A stretch of 9,107 nucleotides of DNA from contig JAFDCW010000126.1 of assembly GCA_019312705.1 (NCBI GenBank), positions 1 to 9,107 of the forward strand, read 5' to 3'. This document shows, piece by piece, positions 1-6,598 of this stretch. Position 1 is the stretch's first letter; each line of letters starts with the position of its first letter. The position numbers and the translations under genes were made by a program. Source of the stretch: Deltaproteobacteria bacterium (lineage in GTDB: Bacteria; Myxococcota; Polyangia; Polyangiales; B10-G4). The notes under the pieces were generated by a model. The model searched no databases. It saw only the letters and a list, made by a program, of their open reading frames with translations, and was not told the origin of the DNA.

Positions 1-428
1 TTGTCTACGTCCATCAGGACCACGTCCCAGCGACGGTCCTCGAGGGGGCGGCGCACGTCTCCTTCGAAGAGTTCGACCCGGGGGTCGTCGAGGGGGCGGC
101 CCGCGAGGTCCCCGAGCTCCCCTCGGTTGTACTGCACCAGCTCCGGCATCAGCTCGGCGACGGTGATCTTCGCCCCGTCGCCAAAGGCATCGAGGGCCGC
201 CCGAAGGGTGAATCCCATGCCCAGCCCGCCGACGAGGACCCGGGGCCCTGGGCACCCCGCGAGGTCTTTTTGCGCGTAGTGGGCCATCGCCTGCTCCGAG
301 CCGTACATCTCGCTCGACATCAGCGGTACGCCCCCGACGGAGATCATGTAGTGCCCGGCCTCGATGGCGAAGACCAGGGGCGAGCCATCGGGGGTCGTGG
401 TTTCGTCGAGTACTTTGCGGGGCTTCAT
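1..428 (-). CDS. Spermidine synthase-like (spermine synthase superfamily) protein, N-terminal part
   Basis: The protein starts MKPRKVLDETT and runs off the left edge after 142 codons, so the C-terminal part is missing. Its visible half fits the Rossmann SAM/dcSAM-binding fold of spermidine synthases and their short methyltransferase-like relatives. Residues about 16-40 form the N-terminal beta segment, GGLGMG (67-72) is the nucleotide-binding glycine motif, VAEL (90-93) ends beta-2 with the expected acidic residue, GDV (123-125) follows beta-3, and VVLMDVD (136-142) is the beta-4 acidic motif. Known members make polyamines by aminopropyl transfer, but many short homologues have no proven substrate, and the residues that would separate polyamine synthesis from another transfer are not all visible. 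The ATG at 428 is the first start in this frame that keeps the fold; I see no clear Shine-Dalgarno sequence before it. It diverges from the pyruvate carboxylase gene. The family call is fairly firm; the substrate is unknown. Confidence 0.8.
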   Translation of the reverse strand, partial: MKPRKVLDETTTPDGSPLVFAIEAGHYMISVGGVPLMSSEMYGSEQAMAHYAQKDLAGCPGPRVLVGGLGMGFTLRAALDAFGDGAKITVAELMPELVQYNRGELGDLAGRPLDDPRVELFEGDVRRPLEDRRWDVVLMDVD

Positions 429-517
429 CGGGATGGCTCGGGGTCTGGCGACGGGCTGCCCTCGAATAACGGAAGCATGACGCCTCTCGGGCAGAAACGA
501 GTGTAAAACTGCTCGCG
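429..517. promoter_or_regulatory. Divergent intergenic region between the spermidine synthase-like gene and pyc
   Basis: These 89 bp separate two divergent starts and should hold both promoters. On the plus strand TAAAAC at 504-509 is a weak -10-like hexamer, with no good -35 at normal spacing. It would place transcription start at about 516-518, next to the pyc ATG, which would suit a leaderless message because no Shine-Dalgarno sequence precedes that ATG. On the minus strand TTTACA (-35-like) and TACACT (-10-like) overlap each other near 500-507, so they cannot form one promoter. No operator with long symmetric arms was seen. All promoter assignments here are guesses from hexamers. Confidence 0.25.
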
Positions 518-3500
518 ATGCAGAGCTCATTGAAGAAGGTCATGTGCGCGAATCGCGGGGAAATCGCGATTCGAGTATTTCGGGCAGCGACCGAGCTGAA
601 GCTGCGCACGGTGGCGATCTACAGCCACGAGGACCGGGTGCACCTGCACCGATACAAGGCCGACGAGGCGTATCAGGTCGGCGATGGGCTGAGCCCGGTC
701 GGCGCCTACCTCTCGATCGACGAGGTCATGCGCGTCGCGACCGAGGCGGGCGTCGACGCCATTCACCCCGGCTACGGCTTCCTCGCCGAGAACGCCGAAC
801 TGAGCCGCGCTTGCGCTGCGGCTGGCATCGCGTTCGTAGGACCCTCGCCGGAGGTCCTACGCGCCCTCGGCGACAAGACGGCGGCCCGGGACCTCGCTCG
901 GGGCGCCGGTGTTCCTCTGGTTCCCGGGACCGACGGTCCGGTCGAGACCGTCGCCGAGGCCCGGGCGTTCATTGCCGAGGTGGGGTACCCGGTGATCGTC
1001 AAAGCGGCGATGGGCGGCGGCGGTCGGGGCATGCGCGTGGTCCGTGGGCCGGAGGAGCTCGACGAGGCGTTCGCTCGGGCGCGTTCCGAGGCCGAGGCCG
1101 CCTTCGGTGACGGGACGATGTTCCTCGAGCGCTTCGTCGAGAAACCCCGCCACGTCGAGGTGCAAATCCTCGCCGATGCCGCGGGCGACGTCATGCACCT
1201 CTTCGAGCGCGATTGCAGCGTGCAGCGGCGCCACCAGAAGGTCGTCGAGATGGCGCCGGCGTTTCGCCTCGACGGGGCGCTCCGGGAGGTCCTCTGGGCA
1301 GACGCTACGAAACTCGCGCGGGCGGTCGGGTACGTGAACGCCGGGACCGTCGAGTTCCTCATCGACCCCGAAGGGCGCCACTACTTCATCGAGGTCAATC
1401 CGCGCATCCAGGTCGAACACACGGTCACCGAGCAGGTGACCGGCGTCGACCTGGTTCAGGCCCAGCTGCTCATCGCCGGGGGCGCGACCTTTTCGGACCT
1501 CGGCCTCTCCCAGGAGCGCATCGGTACCCGGGGGGTCGCCATTCAATGCCGGGTCACGACCGAGGACCCGCAGCAGGGGTTCATCCCGGACACGGGGCGC
1601 ATCGAAGTGTTTCGGTCGGGGGCCGGCATGGGCATCCGCCTCGACGGGGGAAGCGGCTACGCCGGGGCCCAGGTGAGCCCCGACTACGACTCGCTGCTGG
1701 TTAAGGTGACGGCCCAGGGGCTCACCTTCGACGCGACCGTCGACAAGCTGAAGCGCGCCCTCGCCGAGTTTCGCGTGCGCGGTGTGAGCACCAACATCTC
1801 GTTTCTCACCAACGTATTGGAGCACCCGAGCTTCCTGGCGGGGGACGTCGATACCTCTTTCGTCGATACCTACCCCGAGCTCGTCCTGGCCCGGCCGCGG
1901 CGTAACCGCGCCCAGCGCCTGCTGCATTTTCTCGCCGATGTGGCCGTCAACGGCCCGGGCGTGCCGGGTATGAGTACGGTTAAGCCATCGCGCATAGTCC
2001 CCGAGCCTCCCGAGGCGCCCTCGGCCCCCTCGGCAAAGCTGGCCGGGTGGCGGGACGTGCTGGTCGCCGAGGGGCCCGAGGTCTTCGCGCAGAAGGTCCG
2101 AGCCCATCGCGGCCTGCTCCTGACCGACACCACCTTCCGGGACGCCCACCAGTCGGCATTGATGACGCGGGTGCGCACCGACGACCTAGTCGTCGTGGCG
2201 CCGGCGACGGCGCGCCTCCTGCCGGAACTCTTCAGCCTCGAGATGTGGGGCGGCGCGACCTTCGACGTGGCCTTACGTTTCCTCCGGGAGTGCCCCTGGG
2301 AGCGCCTCGAGCGGCTCCGGGAGCTCGTCCCAAACGTGCCCTTTCAGATGCTCCTCCGCGGCGCGAACGCCGTCGGTTACACCGGTTACCCCGACAACGT
2401 CGTTTTCGCCTTCGTGAAGGCGGCGAAAGAGCGCGGCATCGATGTCTTTCGCGTCTTCGATTCGCTGAACTACGTCGAGAACCTGGTCCTCGGCATCGAC
2501 GCCGTGGGCGAGGCGGGGGGAGTGATCGAAGCATCCATTTGTTACACCGGCGACGTCAGCGATCCGTCGCGGACGAAGTACTCCCTCGGCTACTACGTCG
2601 ACCTCGCGGGCCAACTGGTCGAACGTGGTGTGCACGTGCTCAACATCAAGGACATGGCGGGGCTCCTGAAGCCCCACGCCGCGACGATGCTGGTCACGGC
2701 ACTCCGAGATGCTTTCCCCGAGGTGCCCATTCACGTGCATACCCATGACACCGGCGGCGTCGGGGTGGCCTCGATGCTCGCAGCGGCGGACGCCGACGCC
2801 GACGTGGTCGACGTGGCCCTTCCCGCGGTGGCGGGGCTCACCTCGCAGCCGACGATGGCCGCGGTGGTCGAGTCGCTCCGGGGCGGCGAACGCGATACGG
2901 GCATACACGCCGACGCCATCCTCGCCCTCGACGGCTATTGGGAGGCGGCCCGTCGGGTCTATGCGCCCTTCGAGACCGGCATGACGGGTTATGCACCGGA
3001 CCTCTACAACCACGAGATCCCCGGCGGCCAGTATACGAACCTGCAGTTCCAGGCCCGGGCCCTCGGCCTCGAGGGGCGATGGCCGGCGATCAAGCGCGCC
3101 TACGCGGCGGCCAACCGCATCCTCGGCGGACTCATCAAGGTCACTCCGAGCTCGAAGGTCGTCGGGGACCTCGCGCAGTTCATGGTGCAGAACGACCTGA
3201 CCGAGGCGGAGGTCCTCGCCGGCGCCGAGACGCTCTCCTTCCCGACGAGCGTGGTGGACTTCCTCGCCGGGCTCCTCGGCCAACCCCTCGGCGGCTTCCC
3301 GGAGCCGTTTCGCACGCAGGTGCTCCGCGGCCGGAAGCCGGTCACCGGTCGACCCGGGGCCGTGCTCCCATCCCTCGACCTCGAGGCCCTGCGCCAGGAG
3401 CTCGAAGAGGAGCATCCTTCCACCCAGATTCGCGACGTCGACGTGCTGAGCGCCGCCCTTTACCCCGAGGTTTTTCGAGCCTATCGCGAGCATCGCACGC

Positions 3501-3964
3501 TCTACGGCGACGTCAGCATGCTGCCCACGCGGGTCTTTCTTTCGCCCCTCGAAGTCGGTGAAGAGATCGCCGTCGACATCGAGCGCGGCAAGACCCTGAT
3601 CATCGTGCTCACCGCGGTCTCGGAGATCGACGAGACCGGGCACCGCACGGTCTTCTTCGAGCTGAATGGCCAACCGCGGCAGGTTAGGGTGCGCGATGCC
3701 GCCGCGACCGACGTGCTGCCCGAACGCGAGCGGGCGACTTCCGAACCCGGCTCGGTCGGGGCGCCGATGCCCGGCTCCGTGGTCTCCGTTGCCGTCGACC
3801 TCGGCGATGAAGTAGCCGAAGGCGAAGGCCTCGTCGTCTTGAGCGCCATGAAGATGGAGACGGTGGTCGCCGCTCCGGTGGGCGGCGTCGTAGGTCGGGT
3901 CGCGGTTGCGGTCGGCGACGTGCTAGCGGCCGGTGACCTGCTGGTAGAGCTGACGACGCCGTAG
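518..3964 (+). CDS. pyc: Pyruvate carboxylase (biotin-dependent, single-chain)
   Basis: This cytoplasmic enzyme carboxylates pyruvate to oxaloacetate using ATP and bicarbonate, refilling the TCA cycle and feeding gluconeogenesis. At 1148 residues it matches the usual single-chain length. The biotin carboxylase domain (about 5-455) opens with KKVMCANRGEIAIRV and contains the ATP loop GGGGRGM (166-172), catalytic-region QRRHQK (236-241) and EVNPRIQVEH (292-301). The carboxyltransferase domain (about 530-830) has RDAHQ (541-545), R614, the carbamylated-lysine motif IKDMAG (K711), HTHDT (H741, H743) and KVTPSS (T876), equivalent to the metal- and pyruvate-binding residues of Rhizobium etli PC. 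Residues about 455-530 and 980-1060 fit the allosteric/tetramerisation domain. The C-terminal biotinyl domain ends with SAMKM, biotinylated at K1112 (codon 3851-3853). No stop or missing catalytic residue was seen. The start at 518 gives MQSSLKKVM; TTG 530 or ATG 542 are alternatives because 518 has no clear ribosome site. It appears monocistronic. Confidence 0.98.
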   Translation: MQSSLKKVMCANRGEIAIRVFRAATELKLRTVAIYSHEDRVHLHRYKADEAYQVGDGLSPVGAYLSIDEVMRVATEAGVDAIHPGYGFLAENAELSRACAAAGIAFVGPSPEVLRALGDKTAARDLARGAGVPLVPGTDGPVETVAEARAFIAEVGYPVIVKAAMGGGGRGMRVVRGPEELDEAFARARSEAEAAFGDGTMFLERFVEKPRHVEVQILADAAGDVMHLFERDCSVQRRHQKVVEMAPAFRLDGALREVLWADATKLARAVGYVNAGTVEFLIDPEGRHYFIEVNPRIQVEHTVTEQVTGVDLVQAQLLIAGGATFSDLGLSQERIGTRGVAIQCRVTTEDPQQGFIPDTGRIEVFRSGAGMGIRLDGGSGYAGAQVSPDYDSLLVKVTAQGLTFDATVDKLKRALAEFRVRGVSTNISFLTNVLEHPSFLAGDVDTSFVDTYPELVLARPRRNRAQRLLHFLADVAVNGPGVPGMSTVKPSRIVPEPPEAPSAPSAKLAGWRDVLVAEGPEVFAQKVRAHRGLLLTDTTFRDAHQSALMTRVRTDDLVVVAPATARLLPELFSLEMWGGATFDVALRFLRECPWERLERLRELVPNVPFQMLLRGANAVGYTGYPDNVVFAFVKAAKERGIDVFRVFDSLNYVENLVLGIDAVGEAGGVIEASICYTGDVSDPSRTKYSLGYYVDLAGQLVERGVHVLNIKDMAGLLKPHAATMLVTALRDAFPEVPIHVHTHDTGGVGVASMLAAADADADVVDVALPAVAGLTSQPTMAAVVESLRGGERDTGIHADAILALDGYWEAARRVYAPFETGMTGYAPDLYNHEIPGGQYTNLQFQARALGLEGRWPAIKRAYAAANRILGGLIKVTPSSKVVGDLAQFMVQNDLTEAEVLAGAETLSFPTSVVDFLAGLLGQPLGGFPEPFRTQVLRGRKPVTGRPGAVLPSLDLEALRQELEEEHPSTQIRDVDVLSAALYPEVFRAYREHRTLYGDVSMLPTRVFLSPLEVGEEIAVDIERGKTLIIVLTAVSEIDETGHRTVFFELNGQPRQVRVRDAAATDVLPERERATSEPGSVGAPMPGSVVSVAVDLGDEVAEGEGLVVLSAMKMETVVAAPVGGVVGRVAVAVGDVLAAGDLLVELTTP

Positions 3965-4080
3965 GTACACGACCGTTTCCCTGGTGCTCTCCGTGGTTGC
4001 AGCCTGTTCCAACCCCCTCAGAAACAACTGAATTCTCGCGGCTGGCCCCGATGGCCCGTGCATTGCACTATCGCGCGGTC
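3965..4080. other. Intergenic region between pyc and the rhodanese gene
   Basis: The 116 bp hold no convincing terminator or promoter. GGTTG (3995-3999) and CAACC (4010-4014) can form a five-pair stem with a ten-base loop, but no T-run follows. Alternative in-frame starts for the rhodanese gene at 3997 (TTG) and 4051 (ATG) lie here, so part of it could be coding if those are used. Confidence 0.5.
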
Positions 4081-4809
4081 ATGAACACGCTCAGCCAAGA
4101 AGCGGCGGCTCTAGTCGCAGCAATCTATCGCGACAACGGCAACCCCGAAGTGAGCGCCCCTTGGCTCTCCGAGCATCTGGATAGCGTGCACTTCTTCGAC
4201 GTGCGCGAGCCTCATGAACTCGAGGGGCCCCTGGGCGCCGTGGCAGGCGTTGCGAACCTTCCTCTTCAGGCGCTCCTGACGAAAGGTGTGCCCGTTGACC
4301 GGTCTGCACCCGTCGTGCTCATTTGCCGGTCCGGTCGCCGGTCGGCCCAGGGCGCATCGGCCCTCGCCGCGGCGGGCTACGAGGCCGTTGCTTCGGTCGA
4401 GGGCGGCATGCTCGCTTGGACCGCGGATGTCGAGCACCACGCGAACATCGTCGAAGAAGAGCGCCACGAGAACGCGAAGAATCTCCAGACCGCGATCTTT
4501 CGCACCAACGGGGTCGCCGAAGTATCGGCCGCCTGGACTGCGAAGAACCTCGGTCGCTTCAAGCTCGTCGACGTTCGTGAGCAGGGGGAGCGTGAGGGCC
4601 CGATGGGACTCATCGTCCAGGCCGAGCACGTCTCCCTCGCCAACCTCCTCGGGGTCGCCGACGGCTGGGGCCGAGACCAGCCGGTCGTTGTTCACTGTGC
4701 TTCCGGCGGTCGGTCCGCCCGCGCCATCCAGGCCCTCTCTCAGATGGGTTTCACCCAGGTTGCTTCGATGGAAGGCGGCATGATGGGATGGCACCGCATC
4801 GGGCTATGA
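4081..4809 (+). CDS. Tandem rhodanese-domain protein, both domains with active-site Cys
   Basis: The 242-residue product consists of two rhodanese domains, a fold that transfers sulfane sulfur via a cysteine persulfide. Domain 1 (about 8-115) has FFDVRE and the active loop CRSGRRS (Cys82). Domain 2 (about 133-240) has LVDVRE and CASGGRS (Cys206). The six-residue loops after Cys are typical of GlpE/PspE-type single domains. Each half begins with the same pattern, I-Y/F-R-x-N-G-x-x-E-V-S-A-x-W, and ends with VAS-x-EGGM-x-x-W, so the protein arose by internal duplication. Classical two-domain thiosulfate sulfurtransferases keep Cys only in the C-terminal domain, so two intact sites are notable. 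No signal peptide is visible, so it is probably cytoplasmic. I chose ATG 4081 because the protein upstream (TTG 3997, ATG 4051) does not look like part of the fold; no Shine-Dalgarno sequence decides it. It lies 116 bp after pyc and may have its own promoter. Physiological substrate unknown. Confidence 0.9.
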   Translation: MNTLSQEAAALVAAIYRDNGNPEVSAPWLSEHLDSVHFFDVREPHELEGPLGAVAGVANLPLQALLTKGVPVDRSAPVVLICRSGRRSAQGASALAAAGYEAVASVEGGMLAWTADVEHHANIVEEERHENAKNLQTAIFRTNGVAEVSAAWTAKNLGRFKLVDVREQGEREGPMGLIVQAEHVSLANLLGVADGWGRDQPVVVHCASGGRSARAIQALSQMGFTQVASMEGGMMGWHRIGL

Positions 4810-4860
4810 CCGGCCTCGAACGCGCCCTGCCCATGCACGTCTCGTGGTCCTGACGGGCGT
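4810..4860. other. Convergent intergenic gap, no terminator recognised
   Basis: The gap of 51 bp separates two convergent gene ends and would be expected to carry terminators. The only self-complementary piece seen is CACG-TCT-CGTG (about 4836-4846), with four pairs and no T-run. Termination may be Rho-dependent or read through. Confidence 0.4.
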
Positions 4861-5424
4861 CTACTCGGCTCGAGCGTAGCGGCCCATCAGTTGAGCCTCG
4901 CCGATGACGTGGTCTTCCATCGCCCCGACGAGTTCGCCCTTCGTCGCGCCCTCGGGTAGGCCCAGGGGGGCATCCACGGCGTAGAGCTTGAAGAAGTACC
5001 GGTGAGCGGGCCCCGGCGGGGGACACGGGCCGCCGTAGCCTAGACGCGAGAAGTCGTTGCTGCCGTGGCGGGGAGAGCCCGCCTCACCGGGCACCGCGGC
5101 GCCGGCCCCCTCCCGCACGGCCCCCGGGTCGACGGGCAGATCGTAGTAGACCCAGTGGACCCACGTGCCGCGCGGGGCATCGGGGTCGTCGACGATCAGC
5201 GCCAAAGCCTGGGCGCGCTCCGGGACGTCCGCGAAGTCGAGGCGGGGCGAGACGTCGTCGCCGTCGCAGGTGTGGCGCGCGGGGATCGACTCGCCGTCGG
5301 CAAAAGCGGGGCTGGTGATCTGCATGTCGGTCTGCACGTCGGGGCGCGCGCTCGCGCACATGCCGTCGCACCCGAAAACGGCCGCCACGGAAAACCACCC
5401 GAGAAATATCCGCGTGAGCATCAT
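4861..5424 (-). CDS. YbhB/YbcL-family (PEBP, Raf-kinase-inhibitor-like) predicted lipoprotein
   Basis: The product of about 187 residues is a phosphatidylethanolamine-binding-protein fold. Its anion-binding pocket is marked by DDPDAP (79-84), WVHWVYYDLP (His90), the HGSND segment (120-124), YGGPCPPPG (130-138) and HRYFFKLYAVD (141-151), all in family order; HTCDGDDVSP is typical of bacterial members. Bacterial PEBPs have no settled biochemical role. The N-terminus is hydrophobic and ends in VFGC, a possible lipobox with Cys19, so the protein is probably exported and anchored; many family members are cytoplasmic or periplasmic without an anchor. The start was set at the first ATG of an ATGATG pair after GGAGG; spacing favours the second ATG at 5421. 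An upstream ATG at 5448 is less likely because it lies before the ribosome site. It lies 67 bp downstream of the hydrolase gene on the same strand and is probably the last gene of that operon. Confidence 0.9.
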   Translation of the reverse strand: MMLTRIFLGWFSVAAVFGCDGMCASARPDVQTDMQITSPAFADGESIPARHTCDGDDVSPRLDFADVPERAQALALIVDDPDAPRGTWVHWVYYDLPVDPGAVREGAGAAVPGEAGSPRHGSNDFSRLGYGGPCPPPGPAHRYFFKLYAVDAPLGLPEGATKGELVGAMEDHVIGEAQLMGRYARAE

Positions 5425-5426
5425 CG

Positions 5427-5431
5427 CCTCC
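5427..5431 (-). promoter_or_regulatory. Shine-Dalgarno sequence of the PEBP gene
   Basis: GGAGG on the minus strand lies 2 nt before the first and 5 nt before the second ATG of the ATGATG pair. It is the clearest ribosome-binding site in the window and argues against the upstream ATG at 5448. Confidence 0.7.
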
Positions 5432-5491
5432 ACCGTACATGTTCGCACGTGGGTTCACGAGTCAACCGTCCGGGCCCCGATTTGCAGCCCT

Positions 5492-6598
5492 TCAGAACCC
5501 GAGGGCGTCTCGCAGAGCCGAAACGACCCGAGGCACATCCCCGCGCACCACTCGCGACTGCTCGATGTGCACGAAACGCTCGGTCGCCGAGAGGGCCGGT
5601 GTGGTGCAGGCGTCGGCGGCGCCGTTGAGGTGACGGCCTTGCACGTTGGTGGTGCCACAGAGCCGGGCCTCGGTCGGCGCGCTCGTGCCGGAACTGCAAC
5701 TCGTCACCCTGGCGATGCCTGCGGAGACGAAGGCCGCTGCGATTCGGGCCACCGGCGTATCCGGCCCAACCGCATCGGTCGTGCCATTGGAGAGGCTCGC
5801 GCCGTCGCCCCCCATGCCGTGCAGGCTGATCGCCAGGTCTCCCGAGTAGGCCTCGGAGAGAGCAACATGGGCCCGGTGGAACATCGAGTCGGTCGCATGG
5901 GCGACGTCCGATTCGCGGTAGGGCCCGGTCGTGCCGCAGGACCCCGTCGTGCCGTCGCACCCGGACTCGGTGGAGTTTGCGCAGCGGTGCGTCGAGGACG
6001 CGATGAGGGCCCGGCCCGGGAGATCGCGGAAGAGCGCTACCGATTGAGAGAGCGTGCCGGTGTCGTAGAAGGGGTGGGGCGCTTCGAAGATGACCCCCGG
6101 CGCGGCCCCCTCGCGCAGGACGACGTGGGCGGAACCGGTGTTGGGGTCGACGGGGCGAAGGTGAACGAGGTCCGCCTCGTCCCCTTCGCCGCGGCAGATG
6201 GCGTACCCGACGGCGTCGGCGAAGGCCCTGGCCTCTCCGTACCGCCCCTCTGCCGCGGCGCGGGTCATCTGCTCGAAGGCGTCGAGAGTCGACGGTGGCG
6301 GAACGACGTACCCCTCGGAGTCTCGGCCGGGTCCCGCTAGGCCCTCGATGACTGAGAGCACGGCGCAGGTCGGCAAGGGTCGGGCCGCGTCCGCGACCGA
6401 TGCATCCGTTGGCACTCCTGCGTCAGCGCCGGTGTCCGCTCCCGTGTCTTCGCGCCTGCTCGCATCTCTCGTCCTGTCTTCACTGCATGCAGCCATGCAT
6501 ACGACAACGTGGCACGCCGCCGCTGCGAGGACGATCGAGGGGGGTAGGGTCCTTTGCCTTCGACTGAGTCTGGGCTGGAGAGGCAGTCTGGAGTTCAC
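5492..6598 (-). CDS. Putative zinc-hydrolase lipoprotein, N-formylglutamate amidohydrolase/poly-gamma-glutamate hydrolase-like
   Basis: The 368-residue protein has an Arg-rich n-region, a hydrophobic stretch (about 21-38) and a lipobox-like MAAC (Cys38), followed by an acidic D/T/A/G-rich linker (about 45-72) before a globular domain. Possible metal or catalytic residues appear in an order recalling N-formylglutamate amidohydrolases and poly-gamma-glutamate hydrolases: FEAPH (E172, H175), SSTH (H204), FHRAH (H241, H244), ISLHGMGGDG (H260) and FVHIEQSRVVR (E346). These enzymes cleave amide bonds next to glutamate or in gamma-glutamyl polymers; the substrate here is unknown and the match is by pattern only. 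Six cysteines lie between 206 and 331 (C206, C214, C221, C301, C314, C331), suggesting disulfides in an exported protein. The GTG start at 6598 overlaps the stop of the upstream lipoprotein gene as GTGA, so translation is probably coupled; no separate Shine-Dalgarno sequence is seen. That the gene is real is near certain; the family is tentative. Confidence 0.75.
   Translation of the reverse strand: MNSRLPLQPRLSRRQRTLPPSIVLAAAACHVVVCMAACSEDRTRDASRREDTGADTGADAGVPTDASVADAARPLPTCAVLSVIEGLAGPGRDSEGYVVPPPSTLDAFEQMTRAAAEGRYGEARAFADAVGYAICRGEGDEADLVHLRPVDPNTGSAHVVLREGAAPGVIFEAPHPFYDTGTLSQSVALFRDLPGRALIASSTHRCANSTESGCDGTTGSCGTTGPYRESDVAHATDSMFHRAHVALSEAYSGDLAISLHGMGGDGASLSNGTTDAVGPDTPVARIAAAFVSAGIARVTSCSSGTSAPTEARLCGTTNVQGRHLNGAADACTTPALSATERFVHIEQSRVVRGDVPRVVSALRDALGF

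Noticed and set aside
857..2149. Minus-strand open frame of 430 codons opposite the biotin carboxylase domain
   Set aside because: It is antisense to well-conserved coding sequence, with no motifs, signal or ribosome site.
2273..3673. Long minus-strand open frame (466 codons) opposite pyc
   Set aside because: It lies antisense to the carboxyltransferase and biotinyl parts of an intact pyruvate carboxylase, has no recognisable domain and a biased composition, and is a by-product of GC-rich codon use.
3995..4014. Stem GGTTG/CAACC after pyc as a terminator
   Set aside because: It has only five pairs, a ten-base loop and no T-run.
5425..5491. Separate promoter for the PEBP gene (TTGACT on the minus strand)
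   Set aside because: A -35-like hexamer is present but no acceptable -10 lies 16-19 bp downstream, so operon transcription is the simpler reading.
5165..6340. Plus-strand open frame of 391 codons
   Set aside because: It is rich in Gly, Arg and Ala, lacks domains, and is antisense to the PEBP and hydrolase genes, which have signals and conserved motifs.
6484..6499. Hairpin TGCATG-CAGC-CATGCA
   Set aside because: It has six pairs, lies inside the hydrolase lipobox codons and has no T-run, so it is probably a chance result of the Cys-Met-Ala-Ala-Cys codons.
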